From: Bradyrhizobium sp. Gha
GTDB lineage: Bacteria; Pseudomonadota; Alphaproteobacteria; Rhizobiales; Xanthobacteraceae
Direction: 5' to 3'
Assembly (NCBI RefSeq): GCF_900113735.1
Contig: NZ_FOQM01000003.1
Coordinates: 124,001 to 188,000, forward strand
DNA: 64,000 nt
Each line of letters opens with the position of its first letter. The first letter of the stretch is position 1. A model generated the notes under the pieces. The model made no database searches. It was not told the origin of the DNA and was given only the letters and a program-made list of their open reading frames with translations. Made by a program: the position numbers and the translations under genes. This document shows, one piece after another, positions 8,945-16,892 of this stretch.

Positions 8945-9643
8945 TCAGCTCTTCAGCAGCGGGTTGATCTTCTTCGCGAACTCCTCGAACGAGGCCTCGC
9001 CCTTGATCTTCTCGCCGTTGATGAAGAAGGTCGGCGTCGAATCGACCTTCAACACGTCGCTGGCATATTTCTGGTCGGCGGCGATCTTGTCGAGCAGCGA
9101 CTGGTCCTTCAGGCAGGCTTCGACCTGCGGCTGGGTGAGGCCGGCCTGCTTGCCGATCCGCGTCAGCGTCTCCGTGGTGTTCTTCACCACCCAGTCGCTC
9201 TGCTGGCGGAACAGCATGTCGGTCACGGCGAAGTACTTGGCCGCGTCGTCCTTGGCGATGCAGCGCGACAGCATCGAGCCGGCGGCCGCTTTGATGTCGA
9301 GCGGGAACTCGCGGAAGACGTAACGGATCTTGCCGGTGTCGATGTATTCCGACTTGATCTTGGGGAACACTTGCTCATTGAAGGCCGCGCAGTGCGGGCA
9401 GGTCATCGAGGCGTATTCGGTGATGGTGACGGCGGCGTCCTTCGGACCCAGCGCCATGTCGGGGAGCGACACCGGCTTGGCAACATCGGCCGCGGACTGC
9501 GCCATTGCTTCCGAGATGAACCGCAGCGGCGAGAGCCCGGCGAGCGCGGCAAGACCGGTCAGCGACAGCATCGTGGTGAAGGCGCGGCGGGTGATGATCA
9601 AGGTCGGCTCCCGAATTGGCTGGTCTTTGCCCGAAGTTCCCAT
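8945..9643 (-). CDS. DsbA-family thiol oxidoreductase, exported
   Basis: A thioredoxin-fold protein with the active-site CPHC in the stretch EYASMTCPHCAAFNEQVFPK and a cis-proline loop at VDSTPTFFINGE. The N-terminus carries a twin-arginine-like segment, ITRRAFTT, followed by a hydrophobic stretch and AMA/QSA cleavage context, so it probably acts in the periplasm. ATG at 9643 gives 232 residues. A TTG at 9601 preceded by GGGAG six bases away would give 218 residues starting MIITRRAF and a more normal signal peptide, so the true start may be the TTG. It sits in the conserved mutY-DUF721-dsbA-smc neighbourhood. Confidence 0.9.
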   Translation of the reverse strand: MGTSGKDQPIREPTLIITRRAFTTMLSLTGLAALAGLSPLRFISEAMAQSAADVAKPVSLPDMALGPKDAAVTITEYASMTCPHCAAFNEQVFPKIKSEYIDTGKIRYVFREFPLDIKAAAGSMLSRCIAKDDAAKYFAVTDMLFRQQSDWVVKNTTETLTRIGKQAGLTQPQVEACLKDQSLLDKIAADQKYASDVLKVDSTPTFFINGEKIKGEASFEEFAKKINPLLKS

Positions 9644-9728
9644 CCGGACGGCCTGTCGCTAGCTTGAAACGAGATTTGAGGCAATGGCGAGCGGCAAGGA
9701 CGGGTCCAGATTAGCCAGGGAATGAGGC

Positions 9729-10226
9729 TCAATTTCGCTTGATGGCGGCTCCGAGCCGCGCCAGCGCCGTCTTCAGTTCTTCATCTTCGATGGCCCCAAG
9801 GCTTTCCGCCACCTTGGCGACGGCCTTGGGGTCCGGCGGGCCAGGCCGCACCGGGCGCCGGGCACGCGACAGCGGGGCCTGGCGGAAGGCGAGCTTGCCG
9901 ACGGCGCTCCAGCCGAAGAAGCGGTTGACCCGCTCCAGGATCACGTCGGCCGAATGCTGGATCTCCAGCGCCATCGGGCCCTCGACCCGCAGCACCAGCG
10001 TCGCCGGCTCCTGCGGCTGGCCCTCGACCGGCCGGGGCCATTGCATCTTCAGCGGCTCGGCATGGGCGGCAATCTCCGGTCCCGCAATCTGCTCCCACCG
10101 CGTCACCAGCTCGCGCGCGGCAAACCCCTGCTTGGCGTAGGCCTCGGCAAAGACGTCGTTGAGCAGGGTCCCGAGCGGCTTGGCGCTGATAGGGCCAGGT
10201 TTGAAGATGGGGCCGAATTTGGACAT
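9729..10226 (-). CDS. DUF721 (DciA-like) protein
   Basis: A 165-residue protein with a DUF721 core. The N-terminal part includes AKPLGTLLNDVFAEAY and TRWEQIAGPEIAAHAEPLKM; the middle has LVLRVEGPMALEIQHSADVI. DUF721 contains DciA, the ancestral loader of the replicative helicase DnaB, so a role at the replication fork is plausible but inferred. The C-terminal 40 residues are family-variable. It is divergently transcribed from mutY and upstream of the dsbA-like gene. Confidence 0.85.
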   Translation of the reverse strand: MSKFGPIFKPGPISAKPLGTLLNDVFAEAYAKQGFAARELVTRWEQIAGPEIAAHAEPLKMQWPRPVEGQPQEPATLVLRVEGPMALEIQHSADVILERVNRFFGWSAVGKLAFRQAPLSRARRPVRPGPPDPKAVAKVAESLGAIEDEELKTALARLGAAIKRN

Positions 10227-10272
10227 GGGCCCTTATAGCACTTTAGCGCTCTGGCGGCATGCGCTTCGCCCC

Positions 10273-10329
10273 CATCCACGTTCTTCCTGCGAAGAAAGGC
10301 GTGGATGCCCGCGACAAGCGCGGGCCTGA
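10273..10329. repeat. Short palindromic repeat upstream of mutY
   Basis: CATCCACG (10273-10280) pairs with CGTGGATG (10300-10307), followed by CCCGCGacaaGCGCGGG and CTGACG. This is the modular layout of the dispersed palindromic elements seen elsewhere in the window. It lies between DUF721 and mutY and may form part of the mutY leader. Confidence 0.5.
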
Positions 10330-10366
10330 CGTGGAGAGATCGGTGTCAGGTCGCTACACTGACGGC

Positions 10367-11479
10367 ATGAGCCCGAAATCCGCCCTCAAGGCCACGTCGG
10401 AACCAGTTCTGTCGGTCGTTTCGGCCCGCCCCACACTGCTGCTCGCCTGGTACGACCGTCATCGCCGCAAGCTCCCCTGGCGCGCGGCGCCCGGCGAAAC
10501 GTCCGATCCCTACCGCGTCTGGCTCTCCGAAATCATGCTCCAGCAGACCACGGTGAAGGCGGTCGGCCCTTACTTCGAAAAATTCCTCGCGCGCTGGCCC
10601 GAGGTGACGGCGTTGGGAAACGCCTCGCAGGATGACGTGCTGCGGATGTGGGCCGGGCTCGGCTATTATTCGCGCGCGCGCAATCTCTATGCCTGTGCGG
10701 TGGCGGTGACGCGCGAGCATGGCGGTGTCTTTCCCGATACGGAGGAGGGGCTGCGTGCGCTACCGGGCATCGGTCCTTACACCGCGGCAGCGATTGCGGC
10801 GATCGCGTTCGATCGCCACACCATGCCTGTCGACGGCAATATCGAGCGGGTGGTGTCGCGCCTGTTTGCGGTCGAGCAAGAGCTGCCGCAGGCCAAGCCA
10901 CTGATCCGGCAATTGGCGGCGACGCTGCTGGCGAACTCCCGCGCCGGCGACAGTGCGCAGGCGCTGATGGATCTGGGCGCCTCGATCTGCACGCCGAAGA
11001 AGCCCGCCTGCGCGTTGTGTCCGTTCACTGATGATTGTACGGCGCGCGCGCTGGGAACGCAGGAGACGTTTCCACGCAAGGCGCCGAAGAAGAGCGGAAC
11101 GTTGCGGCGTGGCGCCGCCTTCGTCGTCACGCGCGGCGACGAGCTGCTGGTCCGCTCGAGGCCTGAAAAGGGCTTGCTCGGTGGCATGACGGAAGTACCC
11201 GGCTCGGAATGGCGCGCCGAACAAGATGACGCGGCGGCAAAACAGCAGGCGCCTGAACTGAAGGGATTGTCGCGCTGGCAGCGCAAGCTCGGCGTGGTCA
11301 CCCACGTCTTCACGCATTTCCCGCTGGAGCTCGTGGTCTACACCGCGAAGGCCGGAGCGCGCACGCGCGCGCCCAAGGGCATGCGCTGGGTGCCGATCGC
11401 GACGTTGGCGGATGAGGCGCTGCCCAACGTCATGCGCAAGGTGATTGCGCACGCGCTGTCGTCGGGCCGATCGTCCTGA
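10367..11479 (+). CDS. mutY: A/G-specific adenine glycosylase
   Basis: A 370-residue base-excision enzyme that removes adenine opposite 8-oxoguanine. The helix-hairpin-helix and catalytic region reads LPGIGPYTAAAIAAIAF followed by PVDGNIERVVSR. A 4Fe-4S loop C-x6-C-x2-C-x5-C is visible at CTPKKPACALCPFTDDC. The C-terminal NUDIX-like domain includes KGLLGGMTEVPGSEW. The ATG at 10367 is preferred over an upstream in-frame ATG at 10259 because the extra 36 residues are encoded by the palindromic repeat. It starts the rightward side of the conserved mutY-DUF721 divergent pair. Confidence 0.97.
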   Translation: MSPKSALKATSEPVLSVVSARPTLLLAWYDRHRRKLPWRAAPGETSDPYRVWLSEIMLQQTTVKAVGPYFEKFLARWPEVTALGNASQDDVLRMWAGLGYYSRARNLYACAVAVTREHGGVFPDTEEGLRALPGIGPYTAAAIAAIAFDRHTMPVDGNIERVVSRLFAVEQELPQAKPLIRQLAATLLANSRAGDSAQALMDLGASICTPKKPACALCPFTDDCTARALGTQETFPRKAPKKSGTLRRGAAFVVTRGDELLVRSRPEKGLLGGMTEVPGSEWRAEQDDAAAKQQAPELKGLSRWQRKLGVVTHVFTHFPLELVVYTAKAGARTRAPKGMRWVPIATLADEALPNVMRKVIAHALSSGRSS

Positions 11480-11531
11480 CAACACGCTGGCAGCAGCGCT
11501 GCGCTATTAGCGCGCGAAACGGAGGCTGCCA

Positions 11532-11951
11532 ATGGTCAAGACTGCGCTCGACAATTTCAAGAGGCCGCCCTGCGCCGAGCTGCTCGGATGGCGCCTGCTC
11601 GATGCCCGTCCCGAGGACGGCTGGATCAGGCTCGGCTTCGAGGGCAAGCCTGAGTTCTGCAACCCGGCCGGCTTCATCCAGGGCGGCATGCTTTCCGCCA
11701 TGCTCGATGACACGATGGGCCCGGCCGTGCTGGTGATGAGCGAGGGCCGGCTCTACACCACGACCATCAGCATGACGGTGAACTTTCTCGGCCCTGCAAA
11801 GCCCGGACCGATCATCGGCGAAGCCAAGGTGACGCAGCTCGGCAAGACGATCGCGTTCGTCGAAGCGAAGTTGATGGCGGAAGACGGCACAATGCTGGCC
11901 ACGGCGAGCGCAAGCGAGCGGTTGCTGGAGGCGGCGCGGGTGGTGAAGTGA
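11532..11951 (+). CDS. PaaI-type hotdog thioesterase
   Basis: A 139-residue hotdog-fold protein with the family pattern FCNPAGFIQGGMLSAMLDDTMGPA (seen as Asn-Pro-Ala then Gln-Gly-Gly and Asp-Asp) and a TTTISMTVNFLGPAKPG strand. Such enzymes hydrolyse acyl- or aryl-CoA thioesters; the substrate here cannot be told. It follows mutY by 52 bases on the same strand and may be co-transcribed. It is the last core gene before the accessory island. Confidence 0.88.
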   Translation: MVKTALDNFKRPPCAELLGWRLLDARPEDGWIRLGFEGKPEFCNPAGFIQGGMLSAMLDDTMGPAVLVMSEGRLYTTTISMTVNFLGPAKPGPIIGEAKVTQLGKTIAFVEAKLMAEDGTMLATASASERLLEAARVVK

Positions 11952-12076
11952 CTGAGAGCTAGTCACGCGCTCCACTTCCTTCTCCCCTTGCGCGAAAGTC
12001 AATAACGGGAATTGCCAAGCAAAATCAATCGGCAGCTCGCTGGGTGGATGGCCAGTGTAAAAAACAGATGTGCGAC

Positions 12077-12583
12077 TTACTGGGGCAGCGTTTTTGTGCC
12101 GGATGGCAACTTAGAACGAGGTTTCGGGATATGGATGAGGTACGGCCGATCTCGGTGCGTCGCGTACACTCCGATGTAGTAGCTGCCGTCGCGGACGTCG
12201 GTCACTACGTCTGGTCGAGAGCGTGCGGCCCCCATCCATTTCTTGCCGGGCTCAAGCTCAAACGGGATTGTGCCTGTGCCACCGACCCGCGGATTTGGGA
12301 TGAAGTAGCTTTTGGAAGGCCTCACTCGCCATCGCTTCCATCGATTGTCAAATCGCAGAACGACGAGGTGAGTTAACGTGGTCGTCTGGCCGCCTCGATT
12401 GATAACGGTCACGGCCATTAGGCCCTTCTCATCCTCCTCTTGGTTGTCGCCGATGAGAACGGCGTCTGCGATCAAATATAAGTTCAGCCTCACTCGCTTC
12501 TCAAACCACGCGCGAAAGTTCAGGATAAGGGCTGCGGTGCCGACAATTGCGGCGTAAATGGCGATCCAGTTCTCTGGCTTCAT
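12077..12583 (-). CDS. Single-pass membrane protein of unknown function
   Basis: 168 residues. One N-terminal hydrophobic helix (about residues 6-24, WIAIYAAIVGTAALILNF) is followed by a positively charged FRAWFEKRVR junction and a beta-rich domain that contains VTVINRGGQTTTLTHLVV and ends in a Pro/Lys-rich tail. Topology suggests a membrane-anchored cytoplasmic domain. I do not recognise the family. It is the last gene of the leftward island group, separated from the broken gene upstream by about 55 bases. Confidence 0.6.
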   Translation of the reverse strand: MKPENWIAIYAAIVGTAALILNFRAWFEKRVRLNLYLIADAVLIGDNQEEDEKGLMAVTVINRGGQTTTLTHLVVLRFDNRWKRWRVRPSKSYFIPNPRVGGTGTIPFELEPGKKWMGAARSRPDVVTDVRDGSYYIGVYATHRDRPYLIHIPKPRSKLPSGTKTLPQ

Positions 12584-12637
12584 TGGCCCTTCCTGCTATG
12601 GGCGGCGAGACGGTCGAACCTGCGGGCTCCGAGAAGA

Positions 12638-12757
12638 CTAGTTGGCGGCGTCGAGCTGATCGCGAATTGCTTCTGATGCTTGCTCAATCAGTTCCGCACA
12701 ACGGCGCACGAACGTGTCGTCAACGTCTACAAGGGTCCCGAGGTCGGTGACATCACC
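12638..12757 (-). pseudogene. Out-of-frame C-terminal remnant of the preceding gene
   Basis: Reading from GGT at 12755-12757 to TAG at 12638-12640 gives about 39 residues beginning GDVTDLGTLVDVDD and ending AIRDQLDAAN. It is acidic, helical and in the other frame from the 136-residue part. The switch happens right at the stop codon of the upstream part, which fits a single indel rather than two genes. Confidence 0.55.
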
Positions 12758-13163
12758 TGCCGTAGAAATGGTCGCCGCTGGCGCGAACCTTAAATTCGAG
12801 CTTATCGGCTCTCGCGAGAATGTCCTTATGGCTCCTGCCCTCGCCATGCTTGAGTGTGTTGATGGCAAGCCTGTAGTCAGTGATTGCCGAAGCAAGTTCT
12901 TTCATGCCGTGGGCGCAAAGGTGGTCGTCAAGTTGGACAACCGGGTCCTTCCATTTTAGTTTGGATTGCAGCAGGGCCTCGAACATCGAGAACATACCGA
13001 CGGCTAGGACGGCTCGCTGAAGCCGAAACACGCGCAAAGCGTTGATCAACCGCGTTGCGCCGCTGGTCTCCAATTCTTTGAAGGTCTGCTGCTCCGATTC
13101 ATGGGTATGGTGCAGCGTGAAGTCCATGCACGCGGTGAAAAGCTGAATGTCAGTGAGCGCCAT
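12753..13163 (-). CDS. Unknown helical protein, truncated by frameshift
   Basis: The intact part is 136 residues, mostly helical, with FSMFEALLQSKLKW and then DYRLAINTLKHGEGRSHKDI. The RLAINTLKHGEG segment is reminiscent of HEPN-type ribonuclease motifs, but the exact R-x4-6-H spacing is not met, so this is weak. The frame stops at a TGA at 12753-12755, while the neighbouring frame continues with a plausible C-terminus (GDVTDLGTLVDVDDTFVRRC). A one- or two-base indel near 12757-12762 would restore one protein of about 175 residues. Its ATG is 5 bases after the stop of the 277-residue gene upstream, so the two are an operon. Confidence 0.6.
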   Translation of the reverse strand: MALTDIQLFTACMDFTLHHTHESEQQTFKELETSGATRLINALRVFRLQRAVLAVGMFSMFEALLQSKLKWKDPVVQLDDHLCAHGMKELASAITDYRLAINTLKHGEGRSHKDILARADKLEFKVRASGDHFYGR

Positions 13164-13168
13164 GTCAG

Positions 13169-14002
13169 TTATTCCGGCAAGTCAATTACCTGATGCAGAT
13201 TGGTGACGCGGTAACCGGCAGGGCGGCCACCGGAAAGCTGGACGTTCACGTCAACAATGAACCCTTTCTTGTAGACGTTGTCGTCGGCTTCGCGCACCTC
13301 GTGCTTGATCCGCTGCTCGGCCAGCTCCGATGCATAGATCAGCGGCAAATCGCGTGACGAAATGTCCTCGATTGCAACGCGCTCGCCGGTTCGTTTGCCC
13401 ATAACGGAGTCTTTGACGTTGGATTGCTTGAAGGTCATCAGCACGCGCTGATGATCAGCGGTCGTCGATGACGATTCCAGTTGGAGTTTCTGGTCCTCGA
13501 TCTGTCGCTGCGCCTCTCTCGCTTGCGAGGTGTCGAACGACAATGCAGCTCGCACCTTTTTCTTGCCATCCTCGAAAACGACGGCCTTCAGCGTCGCGTG
13601 GCCGTTTGGATCGTTGGCAATAGCGACGACCGATCCCATAAAGTCCTTGAGATCCGAGCGCGTGGCCTCGAGTTCTTTGGTGCCGCCGAGATACTTGCCG
13701 AGCACTGCGCCATAGTTGCGCACGAATTTTTCGACGATCTGGATTTGCTCGATTACGTTGACGACGGCGCTCAATCCCTGCATCGCCCACGGGATTAGAT
13801 CGGCCTCAATGGATCCAGCGCGGACCTCGCGCACGTAGATCTTGGCGTCGCCCGCCAGCTCCGGATAGTCGGACCGCACGAACTTTTCGTACTGGCTCGC
13901 GATGGAGGAAAATGCAGAGACAAAATCGCCTAGTTCAATCGGCCGTTTAGTTTCAATGTTCAGAACGATGTGGGGTAACGCATCCGTTTTGCGCCGCGCC
14001 AT
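13169..14002 (-). CDS. Unknown 277-residue island protein
   Basis: Unrecognised. The N-terminal half holds IELGDFVSAFSSIASQYEKF and KIYVREVRAGSIEADLIPW, an alpha/beta pattern, then a hydrophobic helix QGLSAVVNVIEQIQIVEKF (about residues 75-95). The C-terminal half is beta-rich, with GERVAIEDISSRDLPLIY and VDVNVQLSGGRPAGYRVTNL. No signal peptide. AGGGGG lies 11 bases before the ATG at 14002. It heads the leftward operon and is divergent from the PIN gene with a 189-base gap that probably holds both promoters. Confidence 0.65.
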   Translation of the reverse strand: MARRKTDALPHIVLNIETKRPIELGDFVSAFSSIASQYEKFVRSDYPELAGDAKIYVREVRAGSIEADLIPWAMQGLSAVVNVIEQIQIVEKFVRNYGAVLGKYLGGTKELEATRSDLKDFMGSVVAIANDPNGHATLKAVVFEDGKKKVRAALSFDTSQAREAQRQIEDQKLQLESSSTTADHQRVLMTFKQSNVKDSVMGKRTGERVAIEDISSRDLPLIYASELAEQRIKHEVREADDNVYKKGFIVDVNVQLSGGRPAGYRVTNLHQVIDLPE

Positions 14003-14191
14003 GAAGTCGATTTCCCCCTAAAGAAATGCCGGTTGCGGTATACCCCAAACACGCGCAAAAAGCTATGATCGACGATGGTCTTAGGTTTGAGTCGGATGAT
14101 CAAAAGGCTCACGCGGTCGCATGGTGCATGGCGCGGGTTTGGCGAAGTAAGCAGCCGAGCGAGAACGCGGTCCTGAAAGGCAAAAGCTCCA

Positions 14192-15271
14192 GTGAATGAA
14201 TCTGTGCCGGGGAGTAAAATTGTACGCCCGAATCTACGGACAAGGTTCGTGTTTGTAGATACGCAAGCCTTGCGGAAAGCTCGCTTCGACTGGAACGGGC
14301 GCACTTTGTCAAAGCTCGCCGAATTTGCGAAGGCAGGCCACCTCCGACTCCTAGTGACTGACATAACTATTGGAGAGGTTAAGTCCCAACTCCGAGAACT
14401 GCTCGCTGAAGCAAGCTCCTCGGTGACCAAGCATAGCGGCATCTTGGAGCAACTGGGAGCTTGGTCAGCAATCGAAAATTTGAAAGATCAAACAGCCGCG
14501 CTAGCCTCACTAGAGGCGGCCTTCGATGCATTTTTAAAGCGCACCAGCGCCGTGAACGTGCCGTTGATTTCCGATGTGAAATCCGTTCTTGACGACTACT
14601 TCGCTCGACGACCTCCGTTCAGTACAAAAAAGAAGGCTGAATTCCCGGACGCGATCTCAGTTGCATCCATCCGTAGCTGGTGCCAGCAACGCAATGCGAC
14701 AGCTTACGTCGTTTCCGACGATCCTGACTTGCGAGGATGTTGCTCCGATTCTGGTCCTCTCTATCATTCCGAAACAATTGCGGAAATAATCTCTCAAGCA
14801 ACTGTTTCAAAAGAGCTGCACGACGCGCTCGAAGAAGCTCTTAGCAAGAGTGATTACCTGAGCGACAGAGTAGCTGACGAAATCAAGGCCTCTGACGTGG
14901 AATACAGCCGCTACAACAGAGGTGATCGAGCCAACATCGTGGCGGCGCGTATAACCGATGTCCACTCAGCCAGTGTCGTCTCGCTGAATATCTTGGATCA
15001 GGATGGGCAGACCTTCACGTGCGAGCCAGAAATCGAGGTAGAGGTCTCCCTTGACATCGAAGTCGAGGTTGAGGGCTCTTACTACGGCCTTGATGAATAC
15101 GAACCCAGTTCTGTCCACTCAATATCACAAACTCGCACGGAATTGGTTTACCCGGAGGTCATCGTTCGTTTTGATCAGTCATCGGGTCTCTTAGAATTTG
15201 AATCCATCTCGATGGTCGGTCAAAAGGTGCGGGTCAGCATTGATGAAATTAGTTGGCGCTCGTTCCGGTAG
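14192..15271 (+). CDS. PIN-domain protein (DUF4935 type)
   Basis: A 359-residue protein. The PIN nuclease acidic residues are visible: Asp23 in FVFVDTQALRK, Glu62 in ITIGEVK, Asp153 in KKKAEFPDAIS and Asp176/177 in VVSDDPDL. The KAEFPDA pattern is typical of DUF4935 PIN proteins. Residues 220-359 form a separate acidic, beta-rich domain (CEPEIEVEVSLDIEVEVEG). PIN domains cut RNA. The start is GTG at 14192 with GAAAGG about 10 bases upstream. There is no antitoxin-sized partner next to it; its nearest neighbour is the divergent 277-residue gene. A role as a stress or phage-defence ribonuclease is inference. Confidence 0.75.
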   Translation: MNESVPGSKIVRPNLRTRFVFVDTQALRKARFDWNGRTLSKLAEFAKAGHLRLLVTDITIGEVKSQLRELLAEASSSVTKHSGILEQLGAWSAIENLKDQTAALASLEAAFDAFLKRTSAVNVPLISDVKSVLDDYFARRPPFSTKKKAEFPDAISVASIRSWCQQRNATAYVVSDDPDLRGCCSDSGPLYHSETIAEIISQATVSKELHDALEEALSKSDYLSDRVADEIKASDVEYSRYNRGDRANIVAARITDVHSASVVSLNILDQDGQTFTCEPEIEVEVSLDIEVEVEGSYYGLDEYEPSSVHSISQTRTELVYPEVIVRFDQSSGLLEFESISMVGQKVRVSIDEISWRSFR

Positions 15272-15433
15272 TATTCCTTAGAGGGCAGCTCGCATTAGCC
15301 GCGATGCGCCTTAGAAGCTGCTTCTCGCGCGGAGACAGGACGGGGTCATTTGCCAGATGTGCTCATTAGTCACCGGACGCTGCGCGTGATGAGGGATTGC
15401 TTCAGCAAGTTCAAATGCAAGAGTGTTATTCCG

Positions 15434-15503
15434 GAGAGAACCCCTCACCCAAGTGAGTCTGCGTCCACCAGCGTCGCTGCCCTCTCCCGCAAGGGGCGAG
15501 GGC
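15434..15503. repeat. Dispersed CCCTCACCC...CTCTCCCGCAAGGGG repeat
   Basis: About 70 bases at the right edge of the island. It contains ACCCCTCACCC and CCCTCTCCCGCAAGGGGCGAGGG, matching modules also present at 27703-27861 and 48714-48828. The remaining 15272-15433 stretch between the PIN gene and this repeat shows no gene. Confidence 0.65.
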
Positions 15504-15536
15504 GCATCAACTGGCATCTCGCTCCGTGCAGAAAAC

Positions 15537-16814
15537 TCACACCCCCACGCGCGCGTCCCTGCTCACGATCGGCGGTTTGGCATTCAGCGCTTCGACCTGG
15601 AACCCCGCGACGCGCTTGTAGTTGGCGGCGATGTCTTCCAGCTCCTTTTGCGACAGCACGTCGGTGACGACCTCAAAGCCGTCGGGCGCACGCTCCTCGA
15701 CGAGCTGCATCACCTGCTCCGGGCCGTTCTTGCGGTTGAGCAGCACGAGATCAGTGGTCGCCGGCCGTCGCTCGGCCTCATAGGCTTGCAGCGCCGCCGG
15801 TGTCGGGCCGTGCGCCAGGATCTCGCGGGTGATGGTGCGGGCATCGAGGATCGCCTGCGAGGCTCCGTTCGAGCCGATCGGGTACATCGGATGCGCGGCA
15901 TCGCCCATCAGCGTGACCTTGCCGAAAGTCCATTGCGACACCGGATCGCGATCAACCAGCGGATATTCATAGGCGTGCGGGCAGTTCCTGATCAGGCCGG
16001 GCACGTCGAGCCAGTCGAACTGCCAGCTCTCGAACCAGGGCAGGAACTCTTCCAGCCGCGCGGTGCGGTTATAGTCCTCGCGTCGCCACTGGTAGGTCGG
16101 CGGCATGTGGCGCTCGGCGACCCAGTTGATCAGATGGTCGCCCGATGCGTCCGGCTCCTTCGAGATCGGGTAGCAGACGAATTTCAGGATCTCGTGGCCG
16201 GCCATGATCATGGTGCGGCCGCTGAGGAAGGCCTTTGACCGCGTCACGCCGCGCCACAGGATGCGGCCGTTCCAGATCGGCGGTCCCTCGTTGGGATAGA
16301 GTTTTTCTCGCGCGGCGGAATGGATGCCGTCGGCGGCGATCATGATCGCGCCATCGTAGGTCCCGGCAGGTTTGCCGGTTGCCCTGTCGACGAAGTCGGC
16401 GCGGACGCCATTGGCCGTGTCGGTCCAGCCCGTCAGATGATGGCTGGTGAGGATGTTGGCGCGGCCGAGCCGCTCGATTGCCGTGTCGAGCAGAAGCTGC
16501 TGCAGCGTGCCGCGATGGATCGAGAATTGCGGCCATTTGTAGCCGGCTTCCAGCCCGCGCGGCTCGCTCCAGATCGGCTTGCCGTGCTTGGAGAAGTAAG
16601 CGAGCTCACGGGTGCGCACGCCGCTGGCATCGAGCTTGTCCATCAGGCCGAGCTCGATCAGCTCGCGCACCGCATGCGGCAGCACGTTGATGCCGACGCC
16701 GAGCGGCTTCAGCGCGGCCACGCTCTCGAACACTTTTACGGGAACGCCGATTCCATGCAGGCTGAGCGCAAGCGTCAGCCCGCCGATGCCGCCGCCGGCG
16801 ATGAGTACCGTCAT
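15537..16814 (-). CDS. FAD-dependent aromatic-ring monooxygenase
   Basis: A 425-residue class A flavoprotein monooxygenase of the salicylate/3-hydroxybenzoate hydroxylase type. Features are the FAD-binding GGGIGGLTLAL at the N-terminus, the DG motif in IAADGIHSAAREKLYP, and the GD motif in LMGDAAHPMYPIGSNGASQ. It would use NAD(P)H and O2 to hydroxylate a small aromatic compound; the substrate is unknown. The ATG at 16814 has GGAGG eight bases upstream. An in-frame extension to 16895 is encoded by four tandem repeats and is rejected. It is divergent from a GST gene. Confidence 0.88.
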   Translation of the reverse strand: MTVLIAGGGIGGLTLALSLHGIGVPVKVFESVAALKPLGVGINVLPHAVRELIELGLMDKLDASGVRTRELAYFSKHGKPIWSEPRGLEAGYKWPQFSIHRGTLQQLLLDTAIERLGRANILTSHHLTGWTDTANGVRADFVDRATGKPAGTYDGAIMIAADGIHSAAREKLYPNEGPPIWNGRILWRGVTRSKAFLSGRTMIMAGHEILKFVCYPISKEPDASGDHLINWVAERHMPPTYQWRREDYNRTARLEEFLPWFESWQFDWLDVPGLIRNCPHAYEYPLVDRDPVSQWTFGKVTLMGDAAHPMYPIGSNGASQAILDARTITREILAHGPTPAALQAYEAERRPATTDLVLLNRKNGPEQVMQLVEERAPDGFEVVTDVLSQKELEDIAANYKRVAGFQVEALNAKPPIVSRDARVGV

Positions 16815-16828
16815 GACAAACCCCTCCG

Positions 16829-16892
16829 ATTGCAGGCGTCTTGAATTGCAGGCGTCTTGAATTGCAGGCGACTTCAATTGCAGGCGTCTTGG
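16829..16892. repeat. Four tandem copies of a 16-bp unit
   Basis: Units at 16829-16844, 16845-16860, 16861-16876 and 16877-16892. Units 1 and 2 read ATTGCAGGCGTCTTGA exactly; unit 3 has two changes and unit 4 one. The array lies 14 bases upstream of the monooxygenase ATG, immediately next to its GGAGG, and about 100 bases upstream of the GST start. It could be a multi-site operator or a length-variable tract. Confidence 0.9.

Larger units (their letters stand above)
11975..15434. other. Accessory island of lower GC
   Basis: Between the PaaI-type thioesterase and the FAD monooxygenase, base composition drops visibly to roughly 50-55 % GC and codon use becomes less GC3-biased. The block holds a PIN-domain gene facing a tight operon of unrecognised genes. 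There is no integrase, transposase or tRNA. The left edge carries CCTTCTCCCCTTGCG (11979-11993), which looks like half of a dispersed repeat, and the right edge abuts another copy of that repeat family (15434-15503). Confidence 0.6.

Noticed and set aside
5024..9667. A very long open frame on the plus strand across smc and the dsbA-like gene
   Set aside because: It is antisense to smc throughout, lacks any recognisable domain, and is rich in the residues expected from a GC-biased shadow. smc on the other strand has all expected motifs.
12001..12014. AATAACGGGAATTG shared with 33358-33371 as a possible att site
   Set aside because: A 14-base match is expected several times by chance in a 64-kb window.
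11975..15434. Prophage or integrative element
   Set aside because: No integrase, phage structural gene, tRNA target or flanking direct repeats were found, only an edge inside a dispersed repeat.
16829..16892. Possible CRISPR array
   Set aside because: The 16-bp units are directly abutting with no spacers, and no cas genes are nearby.
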